A DNA stretch of 64,000 bases, taken from contig NZ_JAPDUW010000001.1 in NCBI RefSeq assembly GCF_026015295.1, positions 3,740,001-3,804,000 of the forward strand, read 5' to 3'. Position numbers and translations under genes: made by a program. Each line of letters starts with the position of its first letter. The first letter of the stretch is position 1. A model generated the notes under the pieces. That model was not told the origin of the DNA. It did not search any database and worked only from the letters and a program-made list of their open reading frames with translations. Source of the DNA: Segatella copri (GTDB taxonomy: Bacteria; Bacteroidota; Bacteroidia; Bacteroidales; Bacteroidaceae). This document shows positions 28,325 to 37,410 of this stretch, piece by piece.

Positions 28325-29347
28325 ATGGGATTTTTTTCATTTATTCAGGAAATCGCAATGGACTTGGGTACAGCCAATACCATCATTATCAGTGATGATA
28401 AGATTGTAGTGGATGAACCTTCTGTTGTAGCCCTTGACCGCCGCACCGACAAGATGATTGCTGTGGGCGAGAAGGCTAAGATGATGTACGAGAAGACTCA
28501 TGATAATATCCGTACTATCAGACCATTGCGTGATGGCGTGATTGCCGACTTTACTGCCTGTGAGCAGATGATGCGTGGATTGATTAAGATGGTTCATACG
28601 GGTAGCCGTCTCTTCTCTCCTTCACTCCGTATGGTTATCGGTGTACCTTCTGGTTCTACCGAGGTTGAGCTTCGTGCTGTGCGCGACTCTGCCGAGCATG
28701 CCGACGGACGTGATGTATATTTGATTTTTGAGCCAATGGCTGCCGCTATCGGTATCGGTATCGATGTTGAGGCTCCAGAGGGTAATATGATTGTTGATAT
28801 AGGTGGTGGTTCTACCGAAATCGCTGTCATCTCATTGGGTGGTATCGTATCGAACAACTCAATCCGTACAGCCGGTGACGACCTTACTGCCGATATCCAG
28901 GAATATATGAGCCGTCAGCACAACGTGAAGGTTTCTGAGCGTATGGCTGAGCGTATCAAGATTCATGTGGGTTCAGCTCTGACCGATCTGGGTGATGAGG
29001 CTCCAGAAGATTTCATCGTGCATGGTCCTAACCGTATTACAGCGTTGCCTATGGAGGTACCTGTATGCTACCAGGAGATTGCTCACTGTCTGGATAAGAC
29101 CGTGGCAAAGATTGAGAACGCTGTGCTCTCAGCATTGGAGAACACACCTCCTGAGCTCTATGCCGATATCGTGAAGAATGGTATCTGGCTCTCTGGTGGT
29201 GGTGCTTTGCTCCGCGGTCTCGACAAGCGTTTGCAGGATAAGATCAATATCCCATTCCACATCGCAGAAGATCCATTGCACAGTGTTGCCAAGGGTGCTG
29301 GTATTGCGTTGAAGAATGTAGACCGTTTCTCATTCTTGATGAGATAA
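28325..29347 (+). CDS. mreB: Rod-shape-determining actin homologue MreB
   Basis: 340-residue cytoplasmic actin-like ATPase that guides the elongation machinery along the inner membrane. The phosphate-1 loop is 'DLGTANTIII' near residue 13, phosphate-2 'VDIGGGSTEIAV' near residue 160, and the adenosine motif 'LSGGGALLRGLDKRL' near residue 295. An N-terminal 'MGFFSFIQEI' gives the membrane-binding amphipathic segment. Length is normal for the family. It heads the mreBCD-mrdA-rodA group; mreC follows after 31 bases. No TAnnTTTG promoter was found just upstream. Confidence 0.95.
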   Translation: MGFFSFIQEIAMDLGTANTIIISDDKIVVDEPSVVALDRRTDKMIAVGEKAKMMYEKTHDNIRTIRPLRDGVIADFTACEQMMRGLIKMVHTGSRLFSPSLRMVIGVPSGSTEVELRAVRDSAEHADGRDVYLIFEPMAAAIGIGIDVEAPEGNMIVDIGGGSTEIAVISLGGIVSNNSIRTAGDDLTADIQEYMSRQHNVKVSERMAERIKIHVGSALTDLGDEAPEDFIVHGPNRITALPMEVPVCYQEIAHCLDKTVAKIENAVLSALENTPPELYADIVKNGIWLSGGGALLRGLDKRLQDKINIPFHIAEDPLHSVAKGAGIALKNVDRFSFLMR

Positions 29348-29378
29348 TCAGAACTTATTCTAATAGTAAGAATAAAGT

Positions 29379-30251
29379 ATGCGCAACCTTTTAGAGTTTT
29401 TAGCGAAATACAACCATTGGTTTGTCTTCCTGATTCTTGAGGTGGTGAGTATGGTGCTGTTGTTTCAGTATAACAGCTATCAGGGCAGTGCCTGGTTCTC
29501 CTCGGCTAATGCCGTAACGGGTAAGTTGTATGAATGGGATGCGAATGTAGAAACATTCTTCTCACTTACCAAGGTGAACCAGGAACTGACACAGCGCAAT
29601 GCGTATCTCGAACAGGAGGTGCAGAAACTTTCCGACAGTCTCGTGTGCGTGACCAAGGATAGCAGCATCTACCATCGTGACCAGTTTGCATTGCTGAGAA
29701 ACTATCGTCTGATTCCGGCTAAGGTGGTGGCGAATAGTATCGATAAACCCGGCAACCTGATGACAATTGACAAGGGTAGCGCGGATGGCATCCACAAGGA
29801 TATGGGTGTAATCAGCGGTACGGGTGTTGTGGGTATCGTGTATCTGGTGGCAGAACATTACGCTATCGTGATTCCGGTATTGAACACGAAGTCGAACATC
29901 AGTTGTATGATTCAGAATAGAGGCTATTTTGGCTATCTGCGCTGGAAGGGTGGTGTGTCTGACCTTGCCTATCTGGAAGAGGTGCCACGTCATGCTCACT
30001 TTAAATTGGGTGACTATGTGGTAACGAGTGGCTATTCTGCAGTATTCCCTCCTGGAGTGAGAGTAGGCAGGATATTGCACGTGTTCAACTCCGCCGATGG
30101 ATTGTCGTATCGCGTACAACTTCGCCTCTCTACCGATTTTGCCCGTCTGCGTGATGTATGTGTAATTGATGATGCCGCCATGAAAGAGCGGTTGGAGATT
30201 ATGCGTGCAGCACAGGATAGCATCGCAACAAATGGAGACAATAATCAATAA
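29379..30251 (+). CDS. mreC: Rod-shape-determining protein MreC
   Basis: 290-residue bitopic membrane protein: one transmembrane helix near residues 12-32, a periplasmic coiled coil ('FSLTKVNQELTQRNAYLEQE', roughly 60-95), then the beta-rich MreC core ('NLMTIDKGSADGIHKDMGVI', 'GYSAVFPPGVRVGRI'). MreC links MreB to the transpeptidase PBP2. It lies between mreB and mreD, as in most rod-shaped bacteria, with 29 bases to mreD. Confidence 0.93.
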   Translation: MRNLLEFLAKYNHWFVFLILEVVSMVLLFQYNSYQGSAWFSSANAVTGKLYEWDANVETFFSLTKVNQELTQRNAYLEQEVQKLSDSLVCVTKDSSIYHRDQFALLRNYRLIPAKVVANSIDKPGNLMTIDKGSADGIHKDMGVISGTGVVGIVYLVAEHYAIVIPVLNTKSNISCMIQNRGYFGYLRWKGGVSDLAYLEEVPRHAHFKLGDYVVTSGYSAVFPPGVRVGRILHVFNSADGLSYRVQLRLSTDFARLRDVCVIDDAAMKERLEIMRAAQDSIATNGDNNQ

Positions 30252-30280
30252 TGACGTATAGTAAGAGGATATAAAAAGCA

Positions 30281-30778
30281 ATGAGTATAGATTTAGTGAA
30301 AAGACTAGCTACCTTTGTGGTGCTCGTGCTGGTACAGGGATTGGTGTTTAATCATATTCATCTATTCAATTGTGCCACCCCCTTGCTGTATATCATTATG
30401 GTACTGCATTTCCGTCGCAACCATCCTAAATGGGCGGTGTTATTGTGGTGCTTTATGATGGGGCTTTGTGTGGACGTATTTGCCAATACGCCAGGTGTTG
30501 CAGCAGCTTCGATGACTGCCGTAGGACTGCTACAACCTTATTTGTTTGAACTTTTCGTACCGCGTGACAGCGCCGACGATCTGGAACCGTCCATGCGTTC
30601 TATCGGCGTAGGTGCATATTGCTGGTACGTATTCTTCATCATTCTCGTTTATAATCTATTGTTCTTTACACTCGAAACATTCAATTTCTTTAATTGGGTT
30701 CACTGGTTGGAATGTATAGGCGGAAGTACGGTTATCACTTATATATTGGTGATGGCGACAGAAAGTTTCAGAAAGTAA
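30281..30778 (+). CDS. mreD: Rod-shape-determining protein MreD
   Basis: 165-residue hydrophobic protein with about five membrane segments, the size and composition of MreD. It contains 'HPKWAVLLWCFMMGLCVDVF', an MreD-type 'GlxxD' segment. It works with MreC in the elongasome in the inner membrane. Sequence conservation in MreD is low, so position between mreC and mrdA carries much of the weight. mrdA starts 63 bases downstream. Confidence 0.88.
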   Translation: MSIDLVKRLATFVVLVLVQGLVFNHIHLFNCATPLLYIIMVLHFRRNHPKWAVLLWCFMMGLCVDVFANTPGVAAASMTAVGLLQPYLFELFVPRDSADDLEPSMRSIGVGAYCWYVFFIILVYNLLFFTLETFNFFNWVHWLECIGGSTVITYILVMATESFRK

Positions 30779-30841
30779 GATTCCGGATAAGTGATGAGAG
30801 AGAAAAGAACACGATTTTTAGTTTGCTATATATAATAAGGT

Positions 30842-32692
30842 ATGTTGGATTACAATCTTGAAAAACGTAGATTCGTTATCAGTGGAGTGGCCATAGCTAT
30901 TGTGGTCATTTACATGATTCGTCTGTTTACGCTTCAGATTATGAGCGACGACTACAAGAAGAATGCCGACAGTAATGCCTTCTTGAAGCATATTGAGTTT
31001 CCCGCCCGTGGTGCCATTTACGACCGTAATGGTAAGCTGCTGGTGTATAATCAGCCGTCTTACGATCTGATGGTGGTCATGAACGAGGAGAGCGGCAGGC
31101 TTGATACGATGGATTTCTGTAATTCGCTGGGTATCACGAAAGAGTTTTTTATCAAGCGAATGAACGATATCAAGGACCGCTCTAAGAACCCGGGCTATTC
31201 GCGCTATACCCAGCAGCTCTTTATGGGACAGCTGAGCGACCGGGATTTCAGTGTGTTCCAGGAGAAGATGTTCCGATTCCCCGGTTTCTATGTCCAGAAA
31301 CGTACCGTCAGAGAATATACCTACCCTTATGCAGCCCATGTGCTGGGTGATGTGGGTGAGGTTTCGCAAAGCGATATTGAAGATGATGACTACTATCAGG
31401 CTGGTGACTATATCGGAAAACTGGGTATCGAGAAGTTTTATGAGAAGCAGCTGCGTGGTGAGAAGGGTGTGAAGATCATGCTGAGAGATGCCCACGGAAG
31501 AATACAGGGTAGCTATCAGAATGGTAAACTCGACCAGAAACCTGTGGCAGGAAAGGACTTGACGCTGGGATTGGATGTCAAGTTGCAAGCCTTGGGCGAA
31601 CGTCTGCTCCAGGGTAAAATCGGCAGTATCGTTGCCATTGATCCTAGAACGGGCGATGTGCTGGCTATGGTTTCTTCTCCTTCTTACGATCCAAGACGTC
31701 TGGTGGGTAGAAACCGCGGCAAGATGCACAAGTGGCTCTCGCATAATCCTTGGAAACCGCTCCTGAACCGTAGTATTCAGGGTCAGTATCCTCCGGGTTC
31801 TACCTTTAAGACCAGTCAGGCGCTGACCTATCTTACTGAAGGTATCATCACACCGGGAACAGCATTCCCGTGTAATCATGGTTTCTCTTATAAGGGTCTG
31901 CATGTAGGCTGTCATGGTCACCCGTCGCCTATTTCGCTGGTTGATGCCATCAGTACCTCTTGTAACGGTTACTTCTGTTGGGGTCTTTACTATATGATAG
32001 GTAACCGCAAGAAGTATGGCAGCGTACAGAATGCGATGACCGTATGGAAAAATTATATGGTGAGCATGGGATTCGGATATAAGTTGGGCATCGACTTGCC
32101 TGGCGAGAAACGCGGTCTGATTCCGAATGCACAGTTCTATGATAAGGCTTACAATGGTTCATGGAACGGACTGACGGTAATCAGTATTTCTATCGGTCAG
32201 GGTGAGGTTAACCTCACGCCGTTGCAGATAGCCAACCTGGGTGCTACCATTGCCAACAGGGGATACTATTATGTGCCTCATGTAGTGAGAAAGGTGAAGG
32301 GAGAACCGCTTGATACGCTCTATACCCGACGCCATTATACCAAGGCTTCCCGACGGGCTTACAACTATGTGGTAGCCGGTATGAGAAGTTCGGCGCTGAA
32401 GGGAACCTGTAAGCTGCTCGGCCGCTACGATTTCGAAGCTTGCGGCAAGACGGGTACGGCACAGAACCGTGGCCATGACCACTCTGTATTCATGGGCTTT
32501 GCTCCGATGAACAACCCGAAGATTGCCATTGCCGTGTATGTAGAGAATGGTGGTTGGGGTGCTGACTATGGTGTGCCTATCGGCGGTCTGATGATGGAAC
32601 AGTATCTCAAGGGTAAGTTATCTCCTGATTCTGAGCGCAGGGCTGCAGAGATGCAGGCTCGTAGAATCGCCTACGGATTAAGCAGTAGATAG
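30842..32692 (+). CDS. mrdA: Penicillin-binding protein 2 (elongation transpeptidase)
   Basis: 616-residue class B PBP that cross-links peptidoglycan during elongation. One N-terminal anchor (residues about 12-32) is followed by the dimerisation domain ('FPARGAIYDRNGKLLVYN', near residue 50) and the transpeptidase domain: SxxK as 'PPGSTFKTSQAL' near residue 320, the SxN motif as 'STSCNGYF' and KTG as 'ACGKTGTAQNRG' near residue 540. All catalytic motifs are intact. It is placed between mreD and rodA, its glycosyltransferase partner. Confidence 0.94.
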   Translation: MLDYNLEKRRFVISGVAIAIVVIYMIRLFTLQIMSDDYKKNADSNAFLKHIEFPARGAIYDRNGKLLVYNQPSYDLMVVMNEESGRLDTMDFCNSLGITKEFFIKRMNDIKDRSKNPGYSRYTQQLFMGQLSDRDFSVFQEKMFRFPGFYVQKRTVREYTYPYAAHVLGDVGEVSQSDIEDDDYYQAGDYIGKLGIEKFYEKQLRGEKGVKIMLRDAHGRIQGSYQNGKLDQKPVAGKDLTLGLDVKLQALGERLLQGKIGSIVAIDPRTGDVLAMVSSPSYDPRRLVGRNRGKMHKWLSHNPWKPLLNRSIQGQYPPGSTFKTSQALTYLTEGIITPGTAFPCNHGFSYKGLHVGCHGHPSPISLVDAISTSCNGYFCWGLYYMIGNRKKYGSVQNAMTVWKNYMVSMGFGYKLGIDLPGEKRGLIPNAQFYDKAYNGSWNGLTVISISIGQGEVNLTPLQIANLGATIANRGYYYVPHVVRKVKGEPLDTLYTRRHYTKASRRAYNYVVAGMRSSALKGTCKLLGRYDFEACGKTGTAQNRGHDHSVFMGFAPMNNPKIAIAVYVENGGWGADYGVPIGGLMMEQYLKGKLSPDSERRAAEMQARRIAYGLSSR

Positions 32693-32730
32693 TTTTCAGT
32701 TAACAGTTTATAGTTGATAGTTTATAGATT

Positions 32731-34194
32731 ATGATCGATAATAAACAACCTAGTGTGCTTGCTTCACTTGACTGGTGGACGATAGGTATTTATCTGGCAC
32801 TCCTCATCTTCGGATGGGTGAGCGTCTGTGGAGCCAGCTATAACTATGGTGACAACGAGATATTCAGTCTGGGTGCCCGCTCGGGTATGCAGATTATATG
32901 GATTGGCACATCCATAGCACTGGGATTGGTAATCCTGCTGCTTGATGACCGGTTTTACGATACCTTCTCGTATGTCATCTATGGTGTCCTGATACTCTTG
33001 CTCTTTGCTACGATATTCAATCCGCATAGCATCAAGGGTTCCCACTCCTGGCTGGTGTTGGGACCGCTCCGACTGCAACCGGCTGAGTTTGGTAAGTTTG
33101 CTACGGCTCTGGCGGTAGCCAAGTTTATGTCAAGCTATGGTTTCAGTATGCAGAACCTGAAGCATTTCATGGCAGCCGTAGGCATTATCGTTCTGCCGAT
33201 GCTCTGTATCGTAGGTCAGCGCGAAACGGGTTCTGCCCTGGTTTATCTTTCATTCTTCCTCATGCTTTACCGCGAAGGAATGCCGGGTGCCATTCTCTTT
33301 ACCGGCGTGTCGATGGTGGCTTACTTCGTAGTGGGTGTGAAGTATGAGAACGTGATGATGTGGGATACCTATACTTCTGTGGGTAAGTTTGTCGTGCTTC
33401 TGCTGGTGCAGATTTTTACGGCTGGCATGGTGAACTCCTATACGGGCGACAGGAAACAGGCACTGATAATCCTTGCCTATTCGGTAGGCATTACGCTGCT
33501 CTTCGTGCTCTTTTCTACCTATGTCATTCCGTTCGACATTGTGTGGATCCAGCTCTTCCTGTGTGCTATGCTCATCGGATTCCTGGTTTATCAGGGACTG
33601 AGAACCCGGTTCCGGAATTACTTCCTCATCTCCATCTTTTCGTTGGGAAGTATCGCTTTCTTCTATTCTGCCGATTATGTGCTGAATCATGTGATGGAAC
33701 CTCATCAGAGAGTGCGTATCAACGTACTGCTGGGACTGGATGAAGATTTGGCTGGTGCGGGATATAACGTGCATCAGAGTGAGATTGCCATTGGTTCCGG
33801 CGGACTTCAGGGAAAAGGTTTCCTCAATGGAACGCAGACCAAACTGAAGTTCGTGCCTGAGCAGGATACAGACTTTATCTTCTGTACGGTAGGCGAGGAG
33901 GAAGGTTTCCTCGGTTCAGCAGGCGTGCTGCTGCTTTTCCTGGCTTTGATATTGCGGTTGATGCATCTGGCTGAGCGGCAACCTTATAAATTCGGGCGTA
34001 TCTACGGCTATTGTGTCCTGTCGGTATTCCTCTTCCACCTTTTTATTAATGTGGGAATGGTGCTGGGTTTAACACCGGTTATCGGTATTCCGCTACCGTT
34101 CTTCAGTTATGGTGGCAGTTCGTTATGGGGATTTACCATCCTTCTTTTCATCTTCTTGAGAATTGATGCGGGAAGGAACTTAGTGAGAAGTTAA
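32731..34194 (+). CDS. rodA: Peptidoglycan glycosyltransferase RodA
   Basis: 487-residue SEDS-family polytopic membrane protein that polymerises lipid II as the partner of PBP2. SEDS motifs are seen: 'WLVLGPLRLQPAEFGKFATA', 'GQRETGSALVYLSFF', and near the C-terminus 'TPVIGIPLPFFSYGGSSLWG'. It is longer than E. coli RodA (370 residues), with extra membrane segments in the middle (residues about 190-300), which is usual in Bacteroidetes. A 38-base spacer after mrdA contains short AT repeats. The gene ends at a strong terminator. Confidence 0.94.
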   Translation: MIDNKQPSVLASLDWWTIGIYLALLIFGWVSVCGASYNYGDNEIFSLGARSGMQIIWIGTSIALGLVILLLDDRFYDTFSYVIYGVLILLLFATIFNPHSIKGSHSWLVLGPLRLQPAEFGKFATALAVAKFMSSYGFSMQNLKHFMAAVGIIVLPMLCIVGQRETGSALVYLSFFLMLYREGMPGAILFTGVSMVAYFVVGVKYENVMMWDTYTSVGKFVVLLLVQIFTAGMVNSYTGDRKQALIILAYSVGITLLFVLFSTYVIPFDIVWIQLFLCAMLIGFLVYQGLRTRFRNYFLISIFSLGSIAFFYSADYVLNHVMEPHQRVRINVLLGLDEDLAGAGYNVHQSEIAIGSGGLQGKGFLNGTQTKLKFVPEQDTDFIFCTVGEEEGFLGSAGVLLLFLALILRLMHLAERQPYKFGRIYGYCVLSVFLFHLFINVGMVLGLTPVIGIPLPFFSYGGSSLWGFTILLFIFLRIDAGRNLVRS

Positions 34195-34240
34195 AAAAAA
34201 GAGTGAACAGATTGTTGATGAATCTGTTCACTCTTTTTTT
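34193..34240. terminator. Bidirectional terminator between rodA and gldH
   Basis: An 18-bp stem (A-run plus 34201-34213 paired with 34221-34238), 7-base loop, A-run on the left and T-run on the right, so it can act on both strands. The right edge reaches the gldH stop codon at 34239. Confidence 0.92.
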
Positions 34241-34721
34241 ATTGTATCTTGGAAATCTTGATGCCGATGTCACTCACACCGGGCAGGATTTCTCTTTTCA
34301 TATCATGTCTGATGGCTACGTGTATGGAATCGCCCTGATGCATCTGATAGATGTTGATAGGGAAGTTATACTGATAGTAGCTGATACCCTGTCCTTTGCT
34401 CACGCCGTTGTTGTCAATCAGCTGGCAGTTTACCGTATCTATCTTGCATTCGCCAGGTATCTTTCTGTTTTGGTGATAAACCGTCTGTTCTACGATGAGC
34501 GTAAGTCCCATGAACGGATAGGCACCTGTAATGCGAAGTCCTAAGCTTTGTTTGTAATGCCCGGGCTCGAGTAGAGGTGATACTTCGAATGATAGGGTGT
34601 CGTTCTTCTCCCATCCTGCAATCGGTGTATGGGCATACTCATCGTATACGGTCGAACCGCTGCAGGCAGAGAGAATGTGAACGATCGCTGTCAAAACGAT
34701 GAAATAAACAGTCTTTTTCAT
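34239..34721 (-). CDS. gldH: GldH-type lipoprotein
   Basis: 160-residue lipoprotein: signal sequence ending 'HILSACSGSTVYDEY' with the lipidated cysteine near residue 20. 'YDEYAHTPIAGWEKNDTLSF' is the GldH opening; the rest is beta-rich with 'DIGIKISK' at the end. GldH was defined as a gliding-motility lipoprotein in Flavobacterium, yet it is also found in non-gliding Bacteroidales next to ricT and holB as here. Its role in such species is unknown. It starts 20 bases after the ricT stop, so both are likely cotranscribed. Confidence 0.8.
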   Translation of the reverse strand: MKKTVYFIVLTAIVHILSACSGSTVYDEYAHTPIAGWEKNDTLSFEVSPLLEPGHYKQSLGLRITGAYPFMGLTLIVEQTVYHQNRKIPGECKIDTVNCQLIDNNGVSKGQGISYYQYNFPINIYQMHQGDSIHVAIRHDMKREILPGVSDIGIKISKIQ

Positions 34722-34741
34722 CTTTTTCTAGCTCCTATTCT

Positions 34742-36196
34742 TTATTCTTGTGGGGCGTTATTGCCTTGTGGAGCATTATTGCCTTGTAGCTTGTTTCCAC
34801 CCTGCGGGATATTATTGCCTTGAGGCTTGTTGCCATTCTGAGGGGCATTATTGCCTTGCGGCTTGTTGCCACCCTGTGGTTTGTTGCCATTCTGCGGCTT
34901 GTTGCCCTTGTTAGGTCGTCTGTCGTTTCTTGGCTGGCGGTTGTCACCCTTAGGATGATTGCCCTGATTACGGTTGTCGCGGCGCTGGTTGTTTGGCTTG
35001 CCTTCATTCTTCTGAGGTTTGTTGTCGCCATTCTGCGCGCGGTTCTCGTTCTTCTGAGGCTTGTTGTCTCCCTCCTGCTGACGAGGTCCCTTATTCTTAT
35101 TGTTCTTCTTCTTCTTTTTCTTAGCCTTGTCAAAGCGGCTCAAATCAGCTTCGGCAAGCAGGTCGACTGGCTTGGCTACAGGTTTTGCCTTACCGTCTTC
35201 CAGCAGACTCAATGGCTTCTCGCCCTGACGGTTCATTTCGATGATAGCCTTGGCACGCTCGATGCTGATGGTTTCGAGGTTGGAAGCAAGGTTCTTGTCA
35301 GAAGAGTAGGTGATAAGACCTGCCAGGATATCCACCTTGAACTGATGGAAATCACCGTCGGCAGTCTGCAGTACGGCATCCTTAGGAGGTAACTTTCTGC
35401 TAGCCTCTACATAGCTGTCTACTTCGTAGTTGAGACAGCACTTCAGTTTGGCGCACATACCGGCAAGTTTCTGAGGATTCAGAGAGATGTCCTGGTAGCG
35501 TGCTGCATTGGTGCTAACGCTGATGAAGTTCTTCATCCAGGTAGCGCAGCAGAGTTCTCTGCCGCAAGGACCCGTTCCACCGATGCGGCCTGCTTCCTGT
35601 CGTGCACCGATCTGTTTCATCTCAATGCGTACATGGAAGGTATCGGCAAGAACCTTGATGAGCTGGCGGAAGTCCACACGTTCGTCAGCGATGTAATAGA
35701 AGATAGCCTTGTTGCCGTCTCCCTGATATTCTACATCACCTATTTTCATCTTCAGTCCGAGATCTTTGGCAATCTGGCGGCTCTGAATCATGGTGCCGTG
35801 TTCACGGCTCTTAGCCTCCTTGCATTTGTCAAGATCCACCTGTTTGGCGATACGGTAGATACGCTTGATATCATCCTGCGACTTGAGGTTTGCCTTCTTA
35901 ATCTGGAGTTTTACCAGTCTTCCGGTCAGCGTAACCACACCGATGTCGTGACCCGGGTTAGCCTCTACCGCCACTATATCGCCCTTCTTCAGGTCGAGGT
36001 TATTCACATTGTGGTAATATCCCTTACGGGTATTCTTGAACTGTACCTCCACGAGGTCAGTACTTTCAGCATTGCCGGGTACATCGGCAAGCCAGTCGTA
36101 TGTGTTGAGCTGTCTGTCCTGTCTTCCTACGCCCTTAGCGCACAGACCACGGTCGCAGCCGTTACACATCCTGAATTTCATATTTTTGTAATCCAC
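34742..36196 (-). CDS. ricT: RicT/YaaT-like PSP1-domain protein with a low-complexity tail
   Basis: 484-residue protein. The N-terminal about 340 residues are the PSP1/YaaT domain: 'CNGCDRGLCAKG' near the start, 'GTGPCGRELCCATWMKNF' and 'AGMCAKLKCCLNYEVDSY', cysteine pairs that in the Bacillus RicAFT complex bind a 4Fe-4S cluster. From about residue 360 a basic tail follows: 'KKKKKKNNKNK', then N/Q/G/P-rich repeats ('GNKPQ', 'GNNAPQ') to the end, encoded by short direct DNA repeats at about 34744-34900. The tail looks RNA-binding or disordered. Ric proteins affect RNA processing in Bacillus; the role here is inferred. Confidence 0.85.
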   Translation of the reverse strand: MDYKNMKFRMCNGCDRGLCAKGVGRQDRQLNTYDWLADVPGNAESTDLVEVQFKNTRKGYYHNVNNLDLKKGDIVAVEANPGHDIGVVTLTGRLVKLQIKKANLKSQDDIKRIYRIAKQVDLDKCKEAKSREHGTMIQSRQIAKDLGLKMKIGDVEYQGDGNKAIFYYIADERVDFRQLIKVLADTFHVRIEMKQIGARQEAGRIGGTGPCGRELCCATWMKNFISVSTNAARYQDISLNPQKLAGMCAKLKCCLNYEVDSYVEASRKLPPKDAVLQTADGDFHQFKVDILAGLITYSSDKNLASNLETISIERAKAIIEMNRQGEKPLSLLEDGKAKPVAKPVDLLAEADLSRFDKAKKKKKKNNKNKGPRQQEGDNKPQKNENRAQNGDNKPQKNEGKPNNQRRDNRNQGNHPKGDNRQPRNDRRPNKGNKPQNGNKPQGGNKPQGNNAPQNGNKPQGNNIPQGGNKLQGNNAPQGNNAPQE

Positions 36197-36297
36197 GATC
36201 GTCTAATTTATAATGTATAATTTATAATGTACAATGAATAATGACCGGCATCTGCCTTGTTATTCATTTGAATTCTTCACTCTTCACTTTTCTCTTT

Positions 36298-37410
36298 TCA
36301 CTTCCTAAGCAGGAGGACGATGATTTTGAGCGCCATATCGAAGAAAACGATTTTGGCATTGGCATTTTGCGAAATCATGCGCTTGCTGTCTTCGAAGAGG
36401 TTGGAGATGTCAATGATGTTTGCCTCGTTGATGAAGCGGGCAAAGTTCTTGGCAAAGTTCTCCTCATCCTGCGTCATGTAGCTCAGTTCCGGATTCCGGA
36501 AGTTGTACATGAAACTTTCTCTGAGCATGTGCATGAAGTAGTCGAGCATGCGTTTCTGCTTTTCTCTTCCGAAGGTGGCTATCACATCGGTCCATTTCTT
36601 TAGGTCACCTATCTTGCGCATGTAAGCCAGTCGCATCAGCATGATAAACATGTCGAGATGCTGCCGGTTTTCGTTTCCTGCATCCAGTTCTTCGAGTGCG
36701 AGGTTCCAGTTGCCGTTGGCGATACGGGCTATGCGGTGTGCCATGTCTGGCTCCAGCGCTCTCCGTTCCGTCAGTGCTTTTTCCATCTCAGCGGTTTCTA
36801 TCTTCCTGAAGTCGATACGCTGCGTACGGCTTCTGATGGTTTCGAGCAGCAGTTCCGGATTCTCGCTTACCAGCAGGAATAGCGTCTGGCGTGGCGGTTC
36901 CTCCAGCAGTTTCAGTATCTTGTTGGCACTCTGTATGTTCATACGTTCCGGGAGCCATATCAGACTTATCTTATATCCGCCCTGACTCGACATCATCATC
37001 AGTTCGTGAGAGATGGCATCGGTTTCTTCGGCAGTGATGATAGCCTGTTTGTTATAGTCGGCATCCGTCTTGCCCATCTTCAGCATCCAGTCGCTAATCT
37101 GGATGTAGGGACCTTTAGAAAGCAGCAGCTCTCTCCATTCCTTGATGAAGTCGAGGCTCACCGGTTTGTGTTCGCTGCCCATATTGGCGGTCTTGATGGT
37201 AGGAAAGGTGAAGTGGAGGTCCGGATGTTCCCATTTCCTGAGCATCGGTGAATCGCCCAGCAGATAGCTGGCAAAAGCCAGTGCCATCGCCAGTTTGCCG
37301 CAGCCCTGCGGGCCGCAGAACATCAGCGCATGGGGCAAACGGTTCTCCTGAACCATCTCCATGAGACGGTTCCATACTTCTTGCTGACCTATAACTTCAT
37401 TTCTTTGCAT
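36298..37410 (-). CDS. holB: DNA polymerase III delta-prime subunit
   Basis: 370-residue clamp-loader AAA+ subunit. The P-loop 'CGPQGCGKLAMALAFA' lies near residue 32, followed by 'HPDLHFTFP', and 'EPPRQTLFLLVSENPELLLETIRSRTQ' carries the sensor and SRC-like region (here 'IRSRTQ'). The four zinc cysteines seen in many delta-prime proteins between P-loop and 'HPD' are absent, as is common in Bacteroidetes. It works with DnaX and HolA to load the sliding clamp. The first base of the gene directly abuts the metF stop region, so metF and holB are coupled. Confidence 0.85.
   Translation of the reverse strand: MQRNEVIGQQEVWNRLMEMVQENRLPHALMFCGPQGCGKLAMALAFASYLLGDSPMLRKWEHPDLHFTFPTIKTANMGSEHKPVSLDFIKEWRELLLSKGPYIQISDWMLKMGKTDADYNKQAIITAEETDAISHELMMMSSQGGYKISLIWLPERMNIQSANKILKLLEEPPRQTLFLLVSENPELLLETIRSRTQRIDFRKIETAEMEKALTERRALEPDMAHRIARIANGNWNLALEELDAGNENRQHLDMFIMLMRLAYMRKIGDLKKWTDVIATFGREKQKRMLDYFMHMLRESFMYNFRNPELSYMTQDEENFAKNFARFINEANIIDISNLFEDSKRMISQNANAKIVFFDMALKIIVLLLRK

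Noticed and set aside
36197..36297. TTCACTCTTCACTTTTC-type stretch between ricT and holB
   Set aside because: Short pyrimidine-rich simple sequence in a 100-base spacer; no further structure or motif.
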